8,411 nt of DNA from CAZPUI01 sp964415525 (GTDB taxonomy: Bacteria; Acidobacteriota; Holophagae; Holophagales; Holophagaceae), in NCBI GenBank assembly GCA_964415525.1, contig CAYQAS010000154.1:1-8411 (forward strand), read 5' to 3'. Shown in pieces: positions 1 through 6,366 of this stretch. Both the position numbers and the translations under genes were made by a program. Under the pieces are notes generated by a model. That model was not told where the DNA came from, made no database searches, and saw nothing but the letters and a program-made list of their open reading frames with translations. The stretch's first letter is position 1. Each line of letters starts with the position of its first letter.

Positions 1-270
1 CCCAGCGAGCACACCGCCAAGGCCCAGCGCATGGTCACCGGCCACCGCGCCGGCCAGATCCTCGGCTTTGACGCCAAGCCAGGCTGGGACGGCTGGGACG
101 TGGTGAACGCCTATCTGCCCCAGAGCGAGATGAACGACGTGATCGTGGAACTCCGCTCCCAGACCATGGGCGTTGGATTCTTCAACTGGTCCTTCCACCA
201 CCTGCAGGAACTCGAAGGCCGCGACGCCGACAAGATCGTCGAGGCCCGCAAGAAACAGCTCGAAGCCTGA
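1..270 (+). CDS. Elongation factor G family protein, C-terminal fragment (5' end outside window)
   Basis: The visible 89 residues are read in frame from base 1 to the TGA at 268-270. They match the end of domain IV and most of domain V of EF-G-type translational GTPases. The shared pattern is a VVxAxxPxxE strand, then LRSxTxGxGxF, then a FxH motif near the end (here LRSQTMGVGFF and FHHLQEL). In EF-G this part contacts the ribosome during tRNA translocation. The GTPase domain lies upstream of the window, so activity cannot be judged. The region normally reading YATDLRS is VIVELRS here, and the tail ends in a charged helix (KKQLEA). These deviations suggest a divergent EF-G or an EF-G-like paralogue rather than the main fusA product, but that is inference. 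The gene converges on the bactofilin operon and is followed by a strong hairpin. Confidence 0.8.
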   Translation, partial: PSEHTAKAQRMVTGHRAGQILGFDAKPGWDGWDVVNAYLPQSEMNDVIVELRSQTMGVGFFNWSFHHLQELEGRDADKIVEARKKQLEA

Positions 271-290
271 GGCAGGCTTCACCAAACAGA

Positions 291-319
291 GAGGGGCGGC
301 TCCGGCCGCCCCTCTTCTT
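291..319. terminator. Rho-independent-type hairpin between convergent genes, probably bidirectional
   Basis: A perfect 10-bp stem (GAGGGGCGGC at 291-300, its complement at 305-314) encloses a TCCG loop and is followed by TTCTT on the + strand. The stem starts 20 nt after the EF-G-like stop. On the - strand it lies 15 nt beyond the stop of the distal bactofilin gene, and the sequence following it there is TCTGTTT. It is placed to end transcription from both sides. The T-tracts are short, so termination may lean on the very stable stem. Confidence 0.8.
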
Positions 320-334
320 GAGCATGCCGGGGTC

Positions 335-790
335 TCAGGTCTGAGGCATTTCCACATGCATTCGACCCCGCATCCGCGCTCCCCGCTGGACCGAGAGGTC
401 CTGATAGGTAATATCTCCGTCGATCTCGGCCGTGGAAGCCACCAAGAGGTTCTTGCAGACGGCACGGCCCTGAAACTTGCCCCGGATCTGCAGGGTGGTG
501 CAGACCACGCTTCCCTCCAGCAACCCGCTTGCCCCGATGATCGCCGAGGCCACCTCCAGGTCTCCACACACCGTCCCTTCGATGTGCAAGTCCCCCGGCG
601 CCTTGATGTTGCCCACCAGCACAAACTGCTCGCTGATGATGGAGGGCTTGGCTCCGCTGAGTTCGAAGCTGGAGCGTAGGTCCTCCGCCATCCTGATCCC
701 AGGCTCCCTGGGAAGCCTCTCCTCATGCTGGAGCAGGGTCCCACCCTGCCGCTCGTCCCCTGCCTGCACAGTGTTAGATCTGTTGAACAT
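335..790 (-). CDS. Bactofilin family protein (distal gene of the bactofilin operon)
   Basis: The product is 151 residues. Residues about 56-147 form a bactofilin domain (DUF583 family): a run of short beta segments with regularly spaced glycines, such as GDLHIEG, GDLEV, EGSVV, GKFQG, EIDGD and GRM, which folds as a right-handed beta-helix. Bactofilins polymerise without nucleotides into membrane-associated filaments that recruit wall enzymes. The first 55 residues are polar, glycine- and charge-rich and probably disordered. The ATG at 790 was chosen because it overlaps the end of the peptidase gene by 17 nt, typical of translational coupling, and has AAGG about 9 nt upstream. An internal ATG at 691 lacks a well-spaced ribosome site. 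Three cysteines (75, 97, 112) fall inside the beta-helix, whereas the other bactofilin here has none. The gene ends 15 nt before the shared hairpin. Confidence 0.88.
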   Translation of the reverse strand: MFNRSNTVQAGDERQGGTLLQHEERLPREPGIRMAEDLRSSFELSGAKPSIISEQFVLVGNIKAPGDLHIEGTVCGDLEVASAIIGASGLLEGSVVCTTLQIRGKFQGRAVCKNLLVASTAEIDGDITYQDLSVQRGARMRGRMHVEMPQT

Positions 791-1805
791 TGCGGGCCGC
801 CTTGATCGCTTTGACTGGATGCGTGGGATAGCCATTGACGAGAATTTCGAAGTGCAGGTGCCTGCCCGTGGAGAGGCCCGTGTTTCCAACGATGCCAAGG
901 ACCTCGTCGGCCAGGACCATCTGGCCGGCCTGGACCCGGAAGGATTGGAGGTGCCCGTAGAGGGTTTCCAAACCGTGACTGTGCTGGAGGATCACCGTAT
1001 TGCCCAGGTTCGGGTGGACGAAGGCCGCAAGGACTCGGCCCGCCTTGACTGCCCGGACTGCCTCATCAGGGCCACCGAGGACGAAGTCCACCCCCGTGTG
1101 GAAATGGATCTTGTCAGTGATGGGGTGCTTGCGGATCCCGTAGTCCGAACTCACTTCCCCTGCGGCAAGGGGCATCCGTTGGGGAAGGGCTCGCAGCACC
1201 TCCAGGAGGGCCCGATTCCGGACGATCTCTGCAATGAGAGGGTCGGGAAGCACCTTCTGCGGTGCGGCAGGCCCCGCCGATTCCATCGGGGCACCCCCAT
1301 AGGCTGAGGCACGCTCGATCGCCTGAATGGCAACTTCCGTGAGACCCGAAGCCTCCAGATGCCCCATCAAGCCAGCATTCTCTTCCTGATAAACCCGTGT
1401 GGAGAACCCCAGGTACTGGCGCATGGCGATCTGTCGGTCCTGGATGGCCCGGACCATTGCCATCAAATCCTCCTCCCCACCGCTTGACCCCGACCGCGAA
1501 TCTGAAGAGCTCACCAACAGGGCTGCATAGATGGCCTGATGCGCCCTCTCGAGGCGGCTCTTTTTCACGACAAGCCAGAGGCTGCTCCCGCACAGAAGGA
1601 CGAGCAGCAGGAGAGCGCCACCCGCCACGAGGAGGCTGGTGCGTGCAAGCAGACGTTGGAGCCTGGAGTGGACATGGAAGTACCGAAGCTGACCTTCTTG
1701 TTCCAGAATGATCCGGGCATCCAGGTAGGGCCCACCCCAGACCCGGACCAGCCAGCCCGGAGCCTGGGCTCCCCAGAGACAGATCCTCTTTAGCACCTGC
1801 AGCAT
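774..1805 (-). CDS. Membrane-anchored M23 (LytM-type) peptidoglycan endopeptidase
   Basis: The product has 343 residues. It has a basic cytosolic N-terminus (1-55), one hydrophobic span (about 57-80), a helical, partly Ser/Gly-rich periplasmic stretch (about 81-205) and a C-terminal M23 domain (about 210-335). The metalloprotease signature is complete: HTGVD supplies H236 and D240, LYGH supplies H285, and HLHFE supplies H316 and H318. Active members are zinc enzymes that cut peptide cross-links of peptidoglycan in the periplasm, so catalytic activity is expected here. The ATG at 1805 lies 6 nt after the stop of the upstream bactofilin, with AGGG about 4 nt before it. The stop overlaps the next bactofilin start. 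M23 peptidases beside bactofilins are known from cell-shape systems such as H. pylori CcmA/Csd and Hyphomonas BacA/LmdC. The cytosolic tail would be where a bactofilin polymer could bind, which is inference. Confidence 0.92.
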   Translation of the reverse strand: MLQVLKRICLWGAQAPGWLVRVWGGPYLDARIILEQEGQLRYFHVHSRLQRLLARTSLLVAGGALLLLVLLCGSSLWLVVKKSRLERAHQAIYAALLVSSSDSRSGSSGGEEDLMAMVRAIQDRQIAMRQYLGFSTRVYQEENAGLMGHLEASGLTEVAIQAIERASAYGGAPMESAGPAAPQKVLPDPLIAEIVRNRALLEVLRALPQRMPLAAGEVSSDYGIRKHPITDKIHFHTGVDFVLGGPDEAVRAVKAGRVLAAFVHPNLGNTVILQHSHGLETLYGHLQSFRVQAGQMVLADEVLGIVGNTGLSTGRHLHFEILVNGYPTHPVKAIKAARNVQQI

Positions 1806-1811
1806 GAGGCC

Positions 1812-2198
1812 CTACTGGATAGCATTCGTGATGCTGGACCGCTCGACCAGTTGGGCCGCTTCTGGTTCGCCTGCCTGGGTCATCTGGCCCTCCACAAGAC
1901 CTCCCCGCTCGATCTCCAGTTCCGCGTAATGGAGGACACCGAGGATCTTCCCCGTGGACCGAAGAATGAGCGATTTACTTACAACCAGGGTGTCGTGAAT
2001 CTCACCATGGATGTCCGCCTGCTCGGTCCGCGCGTGGCCGATGATCTTCCCCGTCTGGCCAACCACCAGTTCTCGGGCCGTGATTTCACCCTCAATGGAG
2101 CCGTTGATGACTGCCCGATTTGGCACCACCAACACTCCCTTGATGGCCACATCGTTGCCGATCACGATGTTGCCGGCCGTATCCGAAGATTCGTTCAT
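1812..2198 (-). CDS. Bactofilin family protein (first gene of the bactofilin operon)
   Basis: The product has 128 residues and is nearly all beta-helix: residues about 10-107 show regularly spaced glycines (VINGSIEGEI, GKIIGHA, DIHGEIHD, GKILGVL, GGLVEGQ). Tails are short, about 9 residues at the N-terminus and 20 at the C-terminus, as in typical small bactofilins. Like its relatives it should self-assemble into cytosolic, membrane-associated filaments that act as a scaffold. The ATG at 2198 was chosen because a clear GGAGG (2204-2208) lies 5 nt upstream. The frame stays open to a GTG at 2234, but that start has no support. The gene is first in the operon and is followed 6 nt later by the M23 peptidase. 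It lacks cysteines and the long disordered N-terminus of the distal bactofilin, so the two are probably not redundant copies. Confidence 0.9.
   Translation of the reverse strand: MNESSDTAGNIVIGNDVAIKGVLVVPNRAVINGSIEGEITARELVVGQTGKIIGHARTEQADIHGEIHDTLVVSKSLILRSTGKILGVLHYAELEIERGGLVEGQMTQAGEPEAAQLVERSSITNAIQ
1944..2054 (-). repeat. Internal coding repeat of the beta-helix, 99-nt spacing
   Basis: The 12-mer GATCTTCCCCGT (+ strand) occurs at 1944-1955 and again at 2043-2054, exactly 99 nt or 33 codons apart. It encodes the TGKIIG (residues 49-54) and TGKILG (82-87) turns of the first bactofilin. The spacing equals about two rungs of a beta-helix. It may be a trace of internal duplication, or simply constraint at equivalent positions. 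Confidence 0.5.
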
Positions 2199-2228
2199 AT
2201 TTGCCTCCGTTTTGAATGAATAGTTACA

Positions 2229-2240
2229 GCTCACGTGGGC
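2229..2240. promoter_or_regulatory. 12-bp imperfect palindrome with CACGTG core, possible operator
   Basis: GCTCACGTGGGC is symmetric apart from one mismatched pair and is centred on CACGTG. It lies about 31-42 nt upstream of the bactofilin ATG at 2198. The position would suit a regulator site overlapping a promoter or early leader. Short palindromes arise by chance, so the call is tentative. Confidence 0.25.
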
Positions 2241-2262
2241 GATATGGGGATTTCAGTTGGTG

Positions 2263-2275
2263 GACGAGTCTCGTC
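2263..2275. promoter_or_regulatory. Perfect 13-bp palindrome, possible operator
   Basis: GACGAG and CTCGTC flank a single central T, giving perfect dyad symmetry. It lies about 65 nt upstream of the bactofilin start and about 190 nt upstream of the divergent + strand start. It could bind a dimeric regulator, but no second copy is seen in the window and no regulator gene is present. Confidence 0.25.
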
Positions 2276-2450
2276 ATCGTCGTTCAACCAAATGGCAATG
2301 AGTTCTGAAACCGTTTTTACGTGAATTCCCGTGCGATCCGACAGAGTGGGGGATGTCGACGACCACGGCCCCGGTCCTTCTGAAGCCGGATGGAGTCCAC
2401 ACCCACAGGCCCAGGCCGCTGGGTTCTCTGTCCTTGTCGGCGCCGCCCAA

Positions 2451-2456
2451 AGGGGG
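2451..2456 (+). promoter_or_regulatory. Ribosome binding site that sets the start of the 630-residue protein
   Basis: AGGGGG lies 6 nt before the ATG at 2463. The reading frame is open upstream to a GTG at 2331 with no comparable site, so this element decides the start. Confidence 0.7.
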
Positions 2457-2462
2457 TCCTTG

Positions 2463-4355
2463 ATGGCTCGCGTTTCTGCGCGCATGGAGGAAGCACGACT
2501 TCACGCACTTCAGCTGCAGGCTGCCAGCAGGCAGGCCCTCCAGGCTGATCCCCCTTCTGCGGAGGCGTTCCGTGCCCTTCTGCCGAGGCTCCGGAACCTT
2601 CACACCTCCGACCCCGCCCGACTCAAAGCCCTGCAGAAGGACATGGCCCGCCTCATGGATGGCCTGTCAGCCAACCTGCGTCGCCTCGTAGCCCGCAGTG
2701 GCCCAGGAGAGGGGCTGACGAAGGTAATCATCCAACATCTGCCCCTCTTCCAACTCGACGAGACGGACCGCCAAAACTGCGCCAGCCTCTGTGCCCTGGA
2801 AGACCCCGAGCGGACCTTGCCTCACTTGGCTGAGCTTGGGCTGCCCGCTGAAGCCCTGGTAGAGATCCTCCTGGTAGCCGCCTCCCTCCAACCGGCATTG
2901 GATTTTGAGGAGTACAAGAAGGTCGAGGTCATGCATCTCGCCGGAGCCTCCGACGAGCCCGGCGCAAGGGACAACCAGCGCCGCTATGACCAGGCGCGTG
3001 GCAGGCTCTCCCAGCATGCACGCAAGCACCAGCTGACTCTGCTTCCCGCCCCCTTGAAGACCGATCCCGCCGTCATCGGCCCGGTGTTGGACGGCCTGCT
3101 GCACCAGGATCCATTTGGCACCCTGGAGGCCCTCCGGGCGGCCCCCGACGACGGCCTACTCGATCGGCTGCCCGTCTCCCGGCGCCTGGACCAGCTCCGG
3201 CATCTCGCGGAACACGGCCTGGGGTTCGCGTCCAACTATTTGGACCTGTTTCACCTGCCAGATGATCCAAATCTTTACCCCCTTCTTGAGCGAATCTTCC
3301 AGTTGGACCTCATCGCGGGATCTTCCATCTTCGGCGTCTATGCCCTCGAAGGAGCCCACCACTACCCCTTTGAGCTGGCCCGACTTGAGCCCCTGCTGCC
3401 CCGACGCATGGCCACGGCCGATGCCATCGCCTACCTCCGGAAGCGCTCCCCGGACGCGGCGCCTGGCAAAGGCTTCCGGGAGGCTGAGTTGCAGTCCACC
3501 CTGACCATGCTCCAGGAGAAAGAGATCCAGACCTTTCTGGGAACTCTGAAGGGGGAGATCGGGCTCCAGTGGAAGGCCCGGTTCCCTGAGGCCAAGCGAG
3601 AGACCGTGTTCGGGGATCTCGATCTAAAGATCCGCAACATACTCTTCCTACTCGCCCACGCCACGTTCAAGGACAACCTGCACTTCGAACAACTGCTGGA
3701 GCACCTCCGCGAAACCCTTCCAGCGGCGACGGAGTCTCCGCAGCAACTTTACCTGCTGGCCAATCGGCACTTCTTTCTGGAGACCATCGGGCTGAATCCC
3801 GGGCTGCTGTTCATGCACCCCATCAAGGACTCCCCCCAACCGTCCCTCATTGAGACCGCCGGAGACTACGCCATCCGAACCTTCCTTCATGTGGGCATGT
3901 CCATCCACCTTCGCATCGGGGACACCCTCTACCGCGCTGCCCCCATTGCCTGGAACCTCCTCATCAACCAATACGAAAAGTTGGACACCACGCTACAGGC
4001 CCTCGCCTTCATGCTTGAGGGCTTCGACACCCTGTTCACGGCCTCGGAGTCCCTGGTTCCGGATCTCATCCGCTGGACACCTGCCCTCCTGGAGGCCCTG
4101 TCCGAAGGCCAGCCCCAGGTGCCTCAGCCGGAGGCCACCGGATCCCCAGAGGCGACCCTGCGCCTGGTAACACGGGGCACAGTGGACCGCTGTCGCGAAA
4201 CCCTCAACCTCTACTGCATCCAGATGATCCGGTTGAAGGCAACTCTGGCAGGCACGACACCGACCGCCGTCATTCAGGAGCTTCGCCTCCCCCGCAGCCG
4301 GACCGACCGGCTCTTCGCCCTCATTGAAGAGGAGCGGCGCAAGGCCTTGATCTAG
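2463..4355 (+). CDS. Uncharacterised 630-residue soluble, predominantly helical protein
   Basis: I do not recognise this family. The protein has no signal peptide, no membrane span and no nucleotide-binding or metalloenzyme motif that I can see. It is rich in Leu, Ala, Arg and Glu and appears to be almost all alpha-helix. The amphipathic N-terminus (1-60) could form a coiled coil. A long charged helical stretch lies at about 334-400, and a Gln/Pro/Glu-rich linker (about 546-563) separates a C-terminal module of about 65 residues. The last 32 residues loosely resemble a helix-turn-helix (TPTAVIQELRL, then RSRTDRLF), a weak suggestion only. The ATG at 2463 has a good ribosome site. The frame is intact over its full length, and no competing frame makes sense. 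It is divergent from the bactofilin operon and converges on the carboxylase operon with a 34-nt gap. A scaffold or regulatory role is speculation. Confidence 0.85.
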   Translation: MARVSARMEEARLHALQLQAASRQALQADPPSAEAFRALLPRLRNLHTSDPARLKALQKDMARLMDGLSANLRRLVARSGPGEGLTKVIIQHLPLFQLDETDRQNCASLCALEDPERTLPHLAELGLPAEALVEILLVAASLQPALDFEEYKKVEVMHLAGASDEPGARDNQRRYDQARGRLSQHARKHQLTLLPAPLKTDPAVIGPVLDGLLHQDPFGTLEALRAAPDDGLLDRLPVSRRLDQLRHLAEHGLGFASNYLDLFHLPDDPNLYPLLERIFQLDLIAGSSIFGVYALEGAHHYPFELARLEPLLPRRMATADAIAYLRKRSPDAAPGKGFREAELQSTLTMLQEKEIQTFLGTLKGEIGLQWKARFPEAKRETVFGDLDLKIRNILFLLAHATFKDNLHFEQLLEHLRETLPAATESPQQLYLLANRHFFLETIGLNPGLLFMHPIKDSPQPSLIETAGDYAIRTFLHVGMSIHLRIGDTLYRAAPIAWNLLINQYEKLDTTLQALAFMLEGFDTLFTASESLVPDLIRWTPALLEALSEGQPQVPQPEATGSPEATLRLVTRGTVDRCRETLNLYCIQMIRLKATLAGTTPTAVIQELRLPRSRTDRLFALIEEERRKALI

Positions 4356-4389
4356 GCTGGCGACCTCCCCCCGTATTTCAAGAAGCACA

Positions 4390-6309
4390 TCAGATCAGAA
4401 GGGCCACCGCCTCAGGCCCCCCCAGCACCTGCCCCTCGCACACCAGCCAGCGGCTCAAAACACCGTCCCTAGGCGCAGGAACATCGAAACGGAGCTTCAT
4501 GGACTCCAGAACGAGGAGAGGCTGCCCGACCTCCACCGTTTCGCCGACCGCTACCCCAAGGCTGATCACACGGCCTGCCATGGGCACTCGGACCTCCCCA
4601 TCCCCGCCCGCCCCAGTCCCGCCATGAGCCCGCCGGGCCAAGGGATCCTCCAACAGACGGGTGATCCCATCCAAGGTGACCTCCAAGGTCGAACGGTCAC
4701 GGCGGCTTGCCCAGAGCGCAAAGGACTGGCTTCCCAACTCGACGCGGAAGGCATGCGGCTCTGTCCCAGGCCGCAGCCTGAAAGTGGGAGGCGGCTCGAG
4801 GGCACCCACGCAGAGCGCGGGATCCTCCAGCCCCGCAAGGAGGGCGGCTGGTCCGGGTTTCGGGAAACCATCGCCCGACAAACCGTAACTCAAGGCCTCC
4901 CGGAAAGCGGGATGATCGAAGAGGTATGCCTGGGCAAACGGCATGGGATCGACGGTGAGAGCCTCTGCGTGAGTCTCCAGCCAGCGAGTGTGGATCTGGC
5001 CCGTCTCCACATCCGGGTGGTCCAGCAGGGCGCGCAGAAAAGTCGTGTTGGTGGTGCAACCATGGAGCACCGTATCGGACAGTGCCTGTCGAAGACGCCC
5101 CAGAGACTGCGCCCGGTCCGGTCCCCAGGCGATGACCTTCGCCACCAGGGAGTCATAGCGTCCGTTCACCTGGCTTCCCGCCGCCACGCCGGTATCCACC
5201 CGGATGCCGTCCCCGGTCGGGAATCGCACCAACCCCAGGCGCCCCGGCGTCGGCAGGAAGCCATTCCGGGGATCCTCTGCCAGGAGGCGAACCTCCATCG
5301 CCACACCCTTCAGTTGAGGTGGGTGGAAGCAGCCGGGATCTCCGAGTTGCCCTGGCCACTGCCCCAGCGCCAGTTCCAGCTGGGCTTCCACCACATCCAG
5401 GCCGGTCACCAGCTCTGTGACGGGATGCTCCACCTGGATTCGGGTATTTACTTCCAGGAAATGGAAGTGACCGTCTGGGGCCACCAGAAACTCCACCGTG
5501 CCAGCCCCGCGGTACTTCGCAGCCCGCACCAGGGATAGGGCCGCACGGCCCAGATCCTCCCGCAGCACGGGATCGTTGGCGCAGGCGGGGGATTCCTCCA
5601 GCACCTTCTGGTGGCGCCGCTGCAGGCTGCACTCCCGCTCCCCCAGGAAGACCCCGCCCCCGCGCCCATCCCCGAAGACCTGGGCCTCGATGTGCCGCGC
5701 CTCCTCGATCCATCGCTCCACGAAGACCGTGCCATCCCCGAAGGCCGCACGGGCCTCCTCAGAGGCGGCCTTCAGCGTGGCGGGAAGATCCTGGATGCGA
5801 GCCACCACACGCATGCCACGCCCACCGCCCCCCCCGCTGGCCTTCACGAGATAGGGTGCTGTGACGCCACGAGCGGCGAGCAGGCCCTCCCAGGATCCGG
5901 AAGGGAATTCCGCCAGTTCCAAAGAGCTCAGACCTTCCACCACGGGCACGCCACAGCCCCGCGCCAGGGCCTTGGCGGGCTCCTTGGCCCCCAGCAGGCG
6001 CATGGACTCGGGTGTCGGCCCAACGAACGCGATGCCCGCTACCACCACCGCCTCGGCGAAATCCGCACGCTCAGAGAGAAACCCATAGCCAGGATGGAGC
6101 AGGGTCGCCTTCCAGCTGGATGCCGCCGCCACCACTGCCGAAGCGTCCAGGAAGTCCGGCACTTCGAGCACGGCATCCGCCTCCCGCCGAACCAAGGCGT
6201 CCCGGTCGTCCGTGGTGGAGATCACTGCCACCGTCATGCCCATGCGACGCGCCGTCCGCAGAATACGCCGGGCGATCTCCCCCCGATTGGCGATGACAAG
6301 ACGAATCAT
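4390..6309 (-). CDS. Acyl-CoA carboxylase alpha subunit: biotin carboxylase plus biotin carrier domain (MCC/geranyl-CoA carboxylase type)
   Basis: The 639-residue protein carboxylates its own biotin with ATP and bicarbonate, then hands the carboxyl to a partner beta subunit. Order: biotin carboxylase N-domain (1-110, ANRGEIARRI); ATP-grasp with glycine loop (159-166); C-domain to about 450; linker/BT region (about 460-570); biotinyl domain (572-639) with biotin Lys605 in ESMKL. Residues equivalent to the E. coli AccC active site are present: K109, K156, H207, Q230, H233, K235, E273, E286, N288, R290, E294 and R341. Length and layout fit the MCC alpha (LiuD) and geranyl-CoA carboxylase (AtuF) class, though propionyl- or acetyl-CoA specificity cannot be excluded because the beta subunit decides it. 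The ATG at 6309 has AGGTGA just upstream and lies 57 nt after the hydratase gene. Only the carrier motif is slightly unusual, with MKL in place of MKM. Confidence 0.93.
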   Translation of the reverse strand: MIRLVIANRGEIARRILRTARRMGMTVAVISTTDDRDALVRREADAVLEVPDFLDASAVVAAASSWKATLLHPGYGFLSERADFAEAVVVAGIAFVGPTPESMRLLGAKEPAKALARGCGVPVVEGLSSLELAEFPSGSWEGLLAARGVTAPYLVKASGGGGGRGMRVVARIQDLPATLKAASEEARAAFGDGTVFVERWIEEARHIEAQVFGDGRGGGVFLGERECSLQRRHQKVLEESPACANDPVLREDLGRAALSLVRAAKYRGAGTVEFLVAPDGHFHFLEVNTRIQVEHPVTELVTGLDVVEAQLELALGQWPGQLGDPGCFHPPQLKGVAMEVRLLAEDPRNGFLPTPGRLGLVRFPTGDGIRVDTGVAAGSQVNGRYDSLVAKVIAWGPDRAQSLGRLRQALSDTVLHGCTTNTTFLRALLDHPDVETGQIHTRWLETHAEALTVDPMPFAQAYLFDHPAFREALSYGLSGDGFPKPGPAALLAGLEDPALCVGALEPPPTFRLRPGTEPHAFRVELGSQSFALWASRRDRSTLEVTLDGITRLLEDPLARRAHGGTGAGGDGEVRVPMAGRVISLGVAVGETVEVGQPLLVLESMKLRFDVPAPRDGVLSRWLVCEGQVLGGPEAVALLI

Positions 6310-6366
6310 GGAGTCACCTGCTCAGGAAGGTTTGCACAGGCACAGCAGCGCCCACAGACAGGGGAC

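Larger units (their letters stand above)
2199..2462. other. Divergent intergenic region between the bactofilin operon and the unknown helical protein
   Basis: This 264-nt stretch should hold the promoters of both flanking transcription units. It is visibly more AT-rich in 2199-2330 than the genes around it. Ribosome sites sit at both ends: GGAGG at 2204-2208 for the bactofilin and AGGGGG at 2451-2456 for the + strand gene. I found no convincing -35/-10 pair and no -24/-12 element on either strand. Two small palindromes (2229-2240 and 2263-2275) are the only obvious structure. Frames stay open through part of it on both strands, but they lack starts with ribosome sites and recognisable products. 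Confidence 0.6.

Noticed and set aside
791..898. N-terminal extension of the distal bactofilin to a start at 898
   Set aside because: The extra 36 codons lie wholly in the M23 coding region in another frame and do not look like bactofilin. The ATG at 790 fits translational coupling.
477..1307. 276-codon + strand open frame across the bactofilin/peptidase junction
   Set aside because: It opposes two genes with unmistakable domains and has no recognisable product of its own.
2199..2234. GTG start at 2234 adding 12 residues to the first bactofilin
   Set aside because: The ATG at 2198 has a well-spaced GGAGG, and the added residues cover that ribosome site.
2331..2462. Upstream GTG start at 2331 for the 630-residue protein
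   Set aside because: The extra 44 residues are Pro/Gly-rich and unlike the rest, and the strong AGGGGG site points to the ATG at 2463.
2231..2485. 84-codon - strand open frame upstream of the first bactofilin
   Set aside because: It overlaps the start and ribosome site of the + strand gene, has no good ribosome site, and its translation is unlike any family I know. A small real gene at its 3' half is not excluded but not supported.
4403..4427. Possible hairpin GGGCC/GGCCC near the end of the carboxylase gene
   Set aside because: The stem is only 5 bp with a 9-nt loop inside coding sequence and no T-tract, so it is not a credible terminator.
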